Source: Gonium pectorale (lineage: Eukaryota > Chlorophyta > Chlorophyceae > Chlamydomonadales > Volvocaceae). Taken from it: 47,990 nt of DNA. The position numbers were made by a program, and so were the translations under genes. Shown piece after piece: positions 31,438-42,065 of this stretch (position 1 is the first letter of the stretch; every line of letters begins with the position of its first letter). Below the pieces are notes generated by a model. That model was not told where the DNA came from and searched no databases. It saw nothing but the letters and a program-made list of their open reading frames with translations. Location: positions 1,649,346-1,697,335 of the forward strand of contig LSYV01000004.1 in NCBI GenBank assembly GCA_001584585.1, written 5' to 3'.

Positions 31438-34400
31438 TCACTCGTCCTCGACATCCTGCAGGAAGTTTTCCATATGAGAGAACTCGTCGCCGCCATCATT
31501 CGGTGACCCTGGGTATGCCCCTGTGCCGGCGGGCCCCACACCCGGCGACGGCCCACACGGCAGTCGCCGCAGCGCCCCAAGCGACAAGGGCGGCTCCGCA
31601 CAGGCCGCACCCCACGCATCTTCTTCTCCCATCTCCTCTCCTTCTCCCCCTCCCTCACTCCCGCCCATGTCGCCCTCGTCCACGGGACGCTCGGCCATGT
31701 TAGTGTCCTCCGGCACCTCCGGGTCGCTGCTGGCGGCACACCGAGGCGGCTCCAGTCCGGCCGGATTGGCGGGCTCCGTGCCGGGTCCAGACGCCGGGGC
31801 TGGCCACACGCGCGGTTGCGCCTGCCGCTCCCCCGCTTCATAGCGGTTGTGCCACACAGCCGGCGGCGCCTGCTGCTGCTGCTGCGGCTTGTGCTGCGGC
31901 TGTTGTTGTTGTTGTTGTTGCTGCTGCTGGTTCCAAGCCTGTGGATATCCTGCTGGCTGTCCCCACGCTGGCCCAAACGCGCCGGCGCTGCGTTGCTGCC
32001 ATTGCTGTTGCGGCTGAGGAGGTAAACCAGTCGAGGGCCCCTGTGGACCCGGCCCCTGCCAGTAAGGCGGGATCCGCTGCACCATGTGCGCCGAGGGTCC
32101 CTGCTGCGCCAGCGATGCCGCGGGAGGTGCGCAGGACCCTGGCCCCGGCAGCACAGGCGGCGCCGCTCCCGACTCGAGCAGCCGCTGCAGGCCCGCCGCC
32201 GATAGGTACACCGCGCTGCGGCCGCCGCCTGCCGCGCCACCGCTCCCTCCATACGCGCCAGGACCGCAGCCCGCAGCGGGTCGCGGCGGCTGCCGCATGG
32301 CTTCCTGGCAGGTGAGGATGATGCTCTTGAACACAGCGGACGTCTGCGCCAGGGCCGTGGGCGAGCCCACGACGATGAGGTGGCGCCGGCCTGCGAGGGT
32401 CGCGCGCAGGCAACGATGGGCGATCGGCCCGCATGCGCAGGAGCTCTGGAAAACGCAGCAGCTGGCTAGCAAGCCACGGCGCGGGCGAGGCGTGAAGCTG
32501 AAGATTGAAGGACAAGAGAAAGGATTTACGACGCCTTTGAGCAGCAGCATGAGCAAAAGGCCCCGGGCCACTGGCAACCACACACGCCGGCACCGCGTGG
32601 CCGCTCGTCTTGGGAGCTACGCGCACAAGCCCTGCTTCACCCGCCAGCAGCCTGACCGGGGCCCCGCCCACCTCTCGTCAGCGCGACGTTGAGCCGCTTG
32701 GCGTCCGAGGCGAAGTCCGCAGCCCGACTGACGGTGGTGGCCAGGATGATCACCTCCTTCTCGGCGCCCTGGGGCAGCGTACGACATGACGGTGTGTTGT
32801 ACAGCAGGTGTGCAACACCACTAATGAGCGAACACAGGCGGTGAGGCAACCGCACGCTACATGTCCTTCGCCCTGAGCCACAAGGGGGATGATGCAGCGG
32901 CACCGTCGCTGTATGACACGGCGCCGCAATCCTGTGCTACATGCGGAGGAGAGCGAAGCTCGCTCGCCTGCCTTTTCTTGTACCGCCCGCCCGCCCTACT
33001 GGAAATCTCGCGCCGTCGGGTGTGTATGACTGTCGAGGTGCCCGGTGTGGTAGCGGTTCATTCTTGGCACACATGTTCGGATCTTCGGAATCCGCGCGAC
33101 CCGCAGCGCTGACCGCAAATCTGCGGCTCAGCCGCACCTGGAACGAGTCCACTGTGGCCACCTGGACCGCGCCGTCCTGGCCCCGCTCCCCCTCGCCGCC
33201 ACTGCCGCCACCTCCCGCCGCCTCCCCGTCTCCGTCACCGCTCCCGTCGCCCCCGGCGCCGCTCCTCCTGCCTGCCGCCGTCCCGGCGGGGCCGCCGCCC
33301 GCCTGGCCCCTGCCACCACCACCACCTCCGCCTGCGGCCTGGAGCGCACGGCGGATGGCGTTGACCTGCGCCCTGTAGAAGCAGATGACGCCCACGGAGC
33401 CGGGCTCCAGGCCAACGTCCAGCATCGCCGATACGGCGCGCGCGACGAGTTGCGCCTGCGGGTGAACGGCGGGAGATCCACGGGTACCTGCTTGACGTGT
33501 GTCGTCACAGGCTCGGGCGCAACAAACCAGGCAACATCGTCAAAGCCCAAATGGGACTGCCCAACTTGACATCGCTGAATGGGGTTCAGGCTCAGGAGAT
33601 TTTCAACGGTTGACCTGAGAACGTAATTGCAATGTCCTGCTGGCTGGGTACTCCCTTCTCCTTCACCCACATCGCAGCCGCAGCCGCCCTTGCCCCTCTT
33701 CCCCCGTCCCTGAGCCCACCTCTGCAGTGTTGTAGCTGCTGCGCGTGGCTCCGTCCACCTGCGCCTGGCCGCCCGACTCCACAAACACCAGCGGGGGTAG
33801 CCCCGGCAGCAGCGGGCCCCGGTCGGCGGCGGAGACGCCGTCCCGCAGGCGGCCCCCGTAGAAGGCGTTGTTAGCGATGCTGGCCACCATGGGATGGCAC
33901 CTGCGTGCGGGATGCCCGGGACCGTGTGTAGAGCATGTGGGTTGCAAAGGACACCGGGTTTGTGGACAAGGAGTGTGCGCGGTCGGACAGCGGATGTGGA
34001 GTTCGCGAGGAAAGGGGCAAACGCGGGCCGTGCGCGGAGCACTAGCCGGACCGGCGCCGGGAAGCTCACGCACAGCAGCCAGCAGCATCCTGGATTTGGA
34101 TGCAGGGAAGGGATCGGGGGATGTACGAGGCCCGGATCTCGCGGGACGCCCGTACGCACCGGTACTGGTAGCTTAGCAGGTGCGGCTGGTGGCCGAGCTG
34201 CGACAGCCGCACGAACAGCGGCCGCAGCAGGCTGTCCAGGGGGCCGTCCGACGCCGCCGTCGCGGTCGCGGTCTCGTGCGGTGGGGGCGCGGGCATCAGG
34301 CTGGCGGGGCTGGCGATGACGGGCGGCAGCTGCAGCGGGTCACCCGCCGCCACCAGGTACCTGCGCCGGGGCCGTACATGCCGTGCATCCAGCTAACCAG

Positions 34401-37400
34401 AGCGCCCTGACGCGCAGCCAGTACGCAAACACTGGGTAGTCGCAAGCGCCTCTTTTTGGCAAAGCCAGCCAGCCAGCAAGCTGGTCTTGTCGTCACCTTG
34501 CACAGCGGCGCACGGTCATGCGGTACACGCGGTGTGCGGTGTGCGGGCGAGCGCAGCGCAGCGCGGCACAGTGCGCCACTGGGTATCGCTTCAGGAACGG
34601 GAGTGCCGCCGCTGGCGCGGTCGCCAGAAACAGAGGCACACAGGTCGTGACGGGCCCGTGCGACGGCGCCGGCCGCCGCGGCGGCCCCGCATAGGCTCGC
34701 GCCCACCTGGCTCGTGCCCGCAGCAGCGGCACCAGGCTGAGCGGCTCCGTCATCTGACTGCACTCGTCCAGCACCACCACTGTGAAGCTGCCGCCGCAGC
34801 CGTCCTGTGGGACCGAGGGGAAGGGGTTTAGAATGGGAAAGTGCGGCGGGGTAACGAGGAAAGCAGGAGGTCGTTACGTCATCTGGCGTGCAGATGGGCG
34901 GACATGTCGTTTTTTGGCTACATCGTCACGCACAGAACCAGGTGGGAATAAGACGCATCGGGGATTCCAACACCCTGATCAAGCAGCGCGAGCGATGCAT
35001 GTCTGGGCACTACGGTCCTCTTGGCGCAGAAGGTCGTGTATCTCTTGCGGTCCGCTGGCGCCGGTCGCGCGGGGGCACCTGCCTCGGAGGACTGCTGCAG
35101 CAGCGAGCAGACGGTGGCGCCCACCACGGGGCACGTCCGCAGCGCCTTCCTGCGCGCCTTCTCCGCGCCCGCAGCCAGCGCCGCCAGCTCCGCCTCGATG
35201 TACGCCACGTCCGACGGCGTCGTGGCGTCCTGTAGCGGCGGGATAAGCCTCCGGGGCGTTTGTAAGGTGATGTACGACGACTAAACGAGGCACCAGCATG
35301 TCGCGGTCCCTCGCGGGTCACATGCGACAAGACGCAGTTACAGTGGGGGCCACAACAACGTTTCCTAATACATTGGCAAACACACTTCCGGCGGCTCTCC
35401 AGTCCCACGTTATCCTGCCACAGACACGTGCACGTGCAGATGTGCTCGTGCAGCAACCCTTTGCGCTCCGCACCCTGAGCGCCCTGCGCAGCTCGGTGGC
35501 TGTGTCGCGGCTGTCCTCGCCGGCCCGCAGCGAGCGGTGCAGCACGGGCTTGGCGATGCGGTCCACACTGCCCAGCCGGAGAAAGTCTGCGAAGCCGGCG
35601 TCCTGGGAGGGAGAGAAGGAAGGGAGGGTACTCAGTCCGTGGGCGTGGAGGGAAGGGAGGTATGGAGGGAAGGGAGGAGCGGAGGGATGGAGGGACGGAC
35701 ATTGGCGGCGTGGGTGTGGAGGCGTAGTGGGCAGGCAAGGACAATGACTGACTTCGGGGCTGGTGCAGCGAGCAGCGCAGGGCGCAATGACATGTACGTG
35801 AAAGGATGCAGTGCCCGACCGCTTCGCCGCCAGGTTGGAAGCCCGCGGGCACTTGTGACCTGCGCTGAGGGTCACCACGACGACGCATGTGGGCTACGCC
35901 GCTTTGCTGTCTGTTTACAAGTCAACTTGGCGCTGCTCAGCAGCGCGTAACTCGCAGTAAGGCTGGTCCCCAGAAGCACTCAAGACAGGTCCCAGACACC
36001 AGAGGTTTGACGCCCCGCAAGGCTCACGCAGGGCCACCCCGGACGCCACCTGGAGGCCGATGAGCACGCGGTCCACCGCCACGTTGGTGTGCGACGCCAG
36101 CAGCACGCGAACCAGAGGAGGGCCCGAACCCGCCGCGGCGGCGGCGGCCTTCCTGCCGCGGCCCTTGCGGCCGACGGCGGCCGCCGCCGCGCACGCCCGC
36201 TGCTGCTCCCTGCCCAGCTCCACCAGCATCATGATGAGCGCAACCAGCAGACTGCTCTTGCCTGTATGGGGGGAGCGATCGATTCATAAGCCTAGTAATA
36301 AGGCTAAGCTACAATGCACGCCCCAGGCAGCTACGGACGCCTGCCGTTTCCAGCTCGCCATCCCTGCGCAGCACCCGCCCCTGTACTCACCAGAGCCGAA
36401 CGGGCCGTGCACCAGGCACACCGGCGGTCGGCACTCCAGTTCCGGCTCGGAATCAACCGCCGCCGGCGTCGCTGCGCCATGGCCGCTTTCCTTGGGCCGC
36501 TTTTGGTCGCCCCAGCTCTCATCGCCCTCCACACCCTCGGCCTCCGACTCGTCCAGGACGATACGGCTCTGCTTCCGGCCTCCCCGGCCCCCACGCTTGT
36601 CGCCCTTCGCTGTCACAGCGTCTGGCCGCGAGGACCCGTTGACAAAGTCGTCAAGACCATCCAGCTCGTCGCCGCTGCCGCCAGCGATGTCCCTGAACTG
36701 CTCTTCGTCGCCATCGCCGCTGGATGCCCCACCATTACCCAGTGCCTCGGCGTCCGCTCTTGACCGAGCCCTCGCTCTCCTTCTCGCCAGGCGTCCGCTG
36801 CTCTGCCCCATCCCACAAAAGCCGTCATTCTCCCCATCCTCCCCATCGTCGCCGCCGCCGTCCTCCTCCCCGTCGCCGTCTTCACTGTCCAATTCCGCGC
36901 CCCGCCGGCTGCAGCTGCCACCGACGGCTGCGCTGGCGTCGGCCGCCGCCGCCGGCGGCCGATGCGACTTGAACCACGAGGCGCAGTGCAGCAGCACCGC
37001 CGCCTGGTCCGCATTGAGGCGGAACCGCCTGACGTGTGCCCGAGCGATGGCGCCGGGGTCGAAGCTCGCCGCAGGCGTGGCGGCGCCTGGCTCCTCGCCT
37101 GCCGGGCCGCCGCGAGGCGGCCCGCCGGGCTCCCCACCTTGCTCTATGGCCCCGCCGCCCGCAGCAGTTCCTCGCGGTTTCTTGAACGCCCGCGGCCCGT
37201 CGCTGGCGCCGCCGCCCGGTGGCGGCTGCGCCGCCAGGTCAAGCTGCTGGCAGCCGGCCTGGAGCGACAGCAGGCTGCGCAGCAGCGGCAGCGGCGGGGC
37301 GCCTGGGCGCACGCCCGCTCCTCCGCCGGGTCCCCCGGCGCCGGGGGCGCCCAGTGCCTGCAGCAGCTGCACCATCTGCACCTCTGACTGCACGTCGGGG

Positions 37401-40400
37401 CCGCGCAGCGCATACACGGCCTGGGTCCTGCGGCGGTGCAAGGCGAGACGACGTGAAGCGATCGGGCCATGGCGTGCGCGCGATGCGTTCGCATCGGGTT
37501 CGGTTTGTCATGGACGTCATGGCGGCACAGTATGAGCAGCGCGGGGTGACCGCCAAAGTAGTCGCAGGGCAAGGCAAGCGTAGAAGGTTCCCGAGCGCGG
37601 GGCAGCTCCCTGCCTCGCCTGATGGTGCCTGGCGGCGGCGCGGTCAGCATCTCCACCTCGAACTTGCCGTCGCGGTCGGGCCCATGCCAAAGGCTGCGGC
37701 AGAGAGCTCGCCAGCCGCCCGAGAGGCCGGGGCGGCCGCGCCGCTCCACGTCTGGGCCGCGCAGGAGCGGGTCCGAGCTGATCACCCAGAGGTCGTAGCG
37801 CCTGCGAGGCATTGAACAAATGTAGTGCAACCATAACCTTGATATAGGAAACGGGTGGAAATAATCCCAACAGAAAGGAAGACTTGATTGTCGGCCAACA
37901 TGACCGACATTGCCGGACCATGCCGGGGGCCACACAGTTCAGCGCGGCTTCGCGGTCCAAAACTCCCTCGGCTGATGTCCCGCGCCAGTTTGCTCCCCCG
38001 GCTGCCCCAGCATGCCCACACTACGGTCACTGCAGGAAGGATGTATTGATGCATTGATAGCGCTGTGTACCTGGTGTTCTTGAGGCGGTTGCGTACGGAC
38101 GGGATGGTCAGGTAGTACGACACCTTGGGCGCGCTCGTACTGGGCCCGTCGCCGTCATCCTCGTCCTCGCCGCCGCCGCCGCTGCGCCCCCTCTTCTTCT
38201 TCTTGCCCGCGCCGCCATAGCCGCCTTCGCCTCGGTTCACCCAGCACGAAAGAGAGCACGAGGCAAAGTACGGCACGTGGCATGGCTGACAGCAGCGCTC
38301 AAGTTCAGCCGCCTGGGCGGGGGCAGGGAGCCGGGGGAAGCCCGCGGCAGCTCCGCCGGCGCCTCCAGACTGGAACGGCCCTTGCGCGACGCCCTGCCGC
38401 AACCCTGGCGCGCCGGGCCGCTGCGGCGGCTGCCCCTGCCTGTGCTGCGGGTGTTGCGGCTGCTGTGGGTGCGGGCCGCCGCCTGATCGCCCCAAGCCGC
38501 CATCACCGCCGCCGCTGGCGCCAGCACCGTCGGCGCCTGGCGCTGCGTTCAGGAGGCGGCGCGCGACCCCGTAGAATTGCTGCACCGACTCAGCGAGGCG
38601 CAGGTTCAGCTCCTCCACCAACGCGCTTGTCAGCACGGCCCTGCACAAAGACGTAGCGGCGGAATCGCACAGGGAAAAGGGTTACCGTAAGTACCGGCAG
38701 CGGGATTTGACGCCGTCTACCGTACGTGATGGGCCACAGGTACGGTACCAGCTGCACAAAACCGTAGCTATTACGGCCGCTGCCCGGCATGTCAAATTGG
38801 CACGCAAGGCGGCAGCTGCTCCCGTGCTGGTTGCACCTCGTCGACATACCAGCGGCCCGCCGGGAAGGCGCCTCAGGCCCTCACACACAGATGGCAGCGC
38901 AACCGCACTGGGTCATGCCCTATAGGTGATCGTACATGTCAACGGCGACTGTGTTCGCAGGTGAGCACAACCAACCTGTACTTGTCCGCGGTCGGGAAGC
39001 GCGCGGGTATGGCCACCAGTCGCTGCGGAACCGCCGGCCGGTCGAGGGGCGGAAGCGTGAGCGCCTCGAGGCCACTGGCCCCCTGGCGGCCGCCGGGGTC
39101 CGCTGGCACACCACGCGGTCCAGTGCTGCCGCTCCCGGCCGCAGCCCCGGGGTTGGCTGCTGCCTGCGGCGCGGGAAGTCGCGCCACTTGAGCCGGCGGC
39201 TTCCAGGCGGAGGGGCCCTTTGGCTGCACACCAATCGCGCTGCCAGCAGCAGAGGGTGGGACAGCGCCGTTCGGCGCCAGGTCTGCCGCCGCGGGCCGCT
39301 GCCAGGTGCTACGCTGACCAGTGGCGGGCTGCGTTCCCGTGGGCAGGGCGGGTGGGGCGCCCGCCGGCGCCACGGACCTGTCTGCCGCCTGTGCTGCCTG
39401 CGGCGCCAGCCACCGCCCGGCGGCAGCTGCGGCGGTCCTGGCGTGCGCGCCGTTGCCCGGACCGGCTCCTGACGCGAAGCCGAGCCCCGCATTGGGCTCG
39501 GGCGGCCTATGGGGGCGTGCTGACGCCGCGTGCACCGGCAGGTGCTGCGGAAGTGGCTGCCACGCCGCCGCCCTGCCGCCCTGCGGCATCGCGCCAGGCA
39601 CCGCGCCAGGACCGGTGTGAGGACCGGCGTCTGCCGCGGCAGCGCTGCTGGGGTCCTTCGCCGGGTCCTCTAGGTCGAAAGCCTCCCACGCACTTGGGCC
39701 GGGTCGGTGGAAGCCCGCTTTCCCACTGGGCTTGCGCGAGGTCGTTGAGGTGGGGGCGCGCGGTGCGACAGGCATGCCGGTGCCGATGCAGCCACCGCCG
39801 CTGCCCAGCGCACGGTCACCGCCAGCATGGATCTGGGGACCAGCGCCGGTGGCCGGTTCCGGAACATCTGTGTCGAGCCCCCAGCGACGCCTCGCGCTGG
39901 CGATAGTCGTGGGGAGGTGTGCGGCGCCCTGGGGTCCGCTGCGGCCGGCTGTAGCGGCAGGGCCGCGGGGCCCAGTCAGGTCGAGGGCTGCGGTTGGCAG
40001 CCCCGCATCTGGGTCGGCGTCATCATGCTGTCCCGGTGGGCTCCACGTCCCTGCCCCTGCCCCCGCCGTCAACTTGTCCAAACCAAAGCCGTGGTCGGCA
40101 CCGGCAGCAACACCCCAGCCGCCAGCGCTGCCGCCGGCTGCGGGCACGGTTGCCGCTCCGCCGCCGCAGCTGGGCAGCCCTTGTCGATGTGGGTCACTTG
40201 CGTCCAGGCGCCCGAAGCCACTGGATGGCGCGGCATCTGGGTCGGCATCAATCTCAATGGCGCTGACGCCATCTGGGTCGCCCTGCATATCTGCATCATC
40301 CCATAGGCTGCCCCATCCATTTCGCTGCTGCTGCTGCTGCTGCTGCTGGCGTTGCCAAGGCTGCTGCTGCTGCTGCTCATGCTGGCTCCAGCAGCGCCCA

Positions 40401-41531
40401 GCGGCGTCCCTAGCTACGCCGCCGCCGATGGCGCGCTGGCCATATTCGCGGCCCGGGGGGAGCACGCCTGAGCAGCTGTTGCGTCTCCACGCGTCGCCGC
40501 CGCCGGCCGCTGCGCCTTGTGCCGCGGGGCCAGCAGCACACGCCGGCTGCGGCTCGGGCGCGAGGCCGATGAGAGCAAGGATGTCGTCATCTGCACGGAA
40601 GTCGAAGGCAGCCCTGATCAGGCATCAGGCTGCCAGCGCAGCTCACATTCTCAGGCATTATTCAATCTGGAAGCAAAACATGGGCTGGAACGCACGCGTC
40701 ACACCCACCTGAGCGGGCGGCACACGTGTTCGTGGAGAGGCCAGGTCCTAGGACATCGGCGATCGGTGGCAGCCCCATGCCCGTCCTGCCGACGCCGGGA
40801 CCACCCCCGCACCCGTCCCCTTGCGCAGATCCCGGCCCAGCGCTCGTCTGCCCTTGCACACCGTGTACTGCCCTGCTGCCCCATTGCGCCGCTCGCTGCG
40901 GACCAGACTGCTGCCAGGTCTGCTGGTTATGGCAGGGGGGCTGCTGGCGAGGGTCTGGCCTCCCCTGCTCAGCAGCTGGAGGGGCACGGGCCGCTAGCGG
41001 GTCCTGATGAGCGCCGTGGGGGTCCAACTGCTGCCCGTGGCCGATTGGGGATCGTGGGGGCGCGCGGGGGGCGCCCGTCGGGGCTTGACTGGTGGGCTCC
41101 GCTGGGGCGCCGACGAGTGGCCTCGGGGGCATGAAGCTCCCGGTTACCCGGCGGCCAATCGTGGGCACATGGCGCCGCTGCGCAGAGGGGCCTGCGGGAG
41201 CGGTGCACGGCGCTGCTGGCGCAGCTGCTGGCTGGCTGGGGGGAACGGCTGCTGCTTTTCCGGCTGTGCCTGCATTTCCTGTGAGTGCGCTCGGCAGGTC
41301 GGAGAGCCCGCAGGGTTCATCAACGGTTACCAGCACTCCCGAAAACTGCTTCAGAGGGCTGCCCGATGACAGCGCGGCTTCCGGTATGCGACCTCCTTCC
41401 CCAAGCTGTCTCCCATCTGCGTCATGAAGTGATACGTCGCCGCTAGCACGCTTGAGGAGGAATCCATCTTCCCAGGTCTTTCGTTTCTTTACCAAATGTT
41501 TGGTGTAAAGGCACTTATAATAGCAATCCAT
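31438..41531 (-). CDS. ZGRF1: ZGRF1-type superfamily 1 helicase
   Basis: Sen1/UPF1-related helicase; human ZGRF1 acts in interstrand-crosslink repair and homologous recombination. Model: complement(join(31438..32390,32672..32768,33138..33455,33720..33900,34160..34360,34707..34804,35014..35229,35474..35602,36050..36261,36391..37427,37619..37801,38071..38640,38976..40590,40709..41531)), 2210 aa. N-terminal DUF2439-type domain: LYTKHLVKKRKTWEDGFL (8-25), then RSDDDILAL at the exon 1/2 junction. A long disordered linker follows. Helicase: GPFGSGKSS Walker A (from 1405), SHTNVAVDRVLIGL, RLGSVDRIAKPVL, VVVLDECSQMTEP (1604-1616), GDPLQLPP (1634-1641), SYQYRCHP, TVDSFQGAEKEVIIL, RLNVALTRGRRHL (1886 on). 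The C-terminus is glutamine-rich and acidic. I see no GRF zinc finger. Uncertain junctions: exon 8 donor (35013 or 35010) and the donor at 37618, which seems to be GC-AG. Confidence 0.9.
31863..31932 (-). repeat. CAG/CAA repeats encoding glutamine tracts
   Basis: In the last exon of the helicase gene, mixed CAG/CAA codons give a run of ten glutamines followed by PQHKP and five more. The plus strand shows alternating TTG and CTG triplets. A similar pure CTG/CAG tract lies at 40324-40348 in exon 2, encoding eight glutamines. Confidence 0.8.
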
Positions 41532-42065
41532 CGTCTCGGGTCGCGTTCAGGGCCGCTTGCACGCTTGCACAACTCGTACAGCCCATGCTCTATTTGAAAA
41601 TAGTACTAGGGCTCGCTTTCATGGCAGCCGGGCCAGGAACCGAACTATCATGGCCTCTCTTCCCGCGCAGTCGTACATCGCTCCAGAACCACCCGCCACT
41701 GCAACGTGTCAGTTGTAGCAAAGGCGGTACACATTTCCCACCGTCCTCCGCACACCCTTGGGGAGGAAGCGCTCCGTGTTGGAGCGGCTCAGCAACCGTG
41801 GTCCGCACCGCCGTAACCAAACAGCACAAGACATCTGCCCTCCCTGATTCACCTCTGGCAGGCCGTCTCAGGCTCCAGCCGATTCCTTACTTCCTTCACC
41901 TCGGTGTCCGCGATGCGACCCGTTTCCCTTCAGTAGTGCCCTTTCAACGCGACAACGGACCGCGGGCTGAGCAATGCACGCCCCGCAGTCTCTCCTGATA
42001 ATGCAAATGCCTTGGCTCCAATGTAGCCGTTCTTGACATATGCTAAAGTGATGTCCATTTGCAGG
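41532..42065. promoter_or_regulatory. Promoter region of the ZGRF1-like gene / 3' end of SAS6L
   Basis: 534 bp between two genes on the same strand. It must hold the SAS6L 3' end and the helicase promoter. An AT-rich patch (TATTTGAAAATAGTACTA, 41591-41608) is the only compositional landmark. No minus-strand TGTAA was found. Confidence 0.4.

Noticed and set aside
36060..37535. 491-codon plus-strand open frame opposite the helicase gene
   Set aside because: Serine/proline/alanine-rich antisense shadow; the minus strand here encodes the helicase Walker A exon and its acidic lead-in.
40584..40705. Alternative helicase exon 1/2 junction (donor GTGTGA at 40704, acceptor at 40614)
   Set aside because: The phase also closes, but the chosen GTGGGT donor and TGCAG acceptor give the RSDDDILAL block expected after the DUF2439 domain and have better splice consensus.
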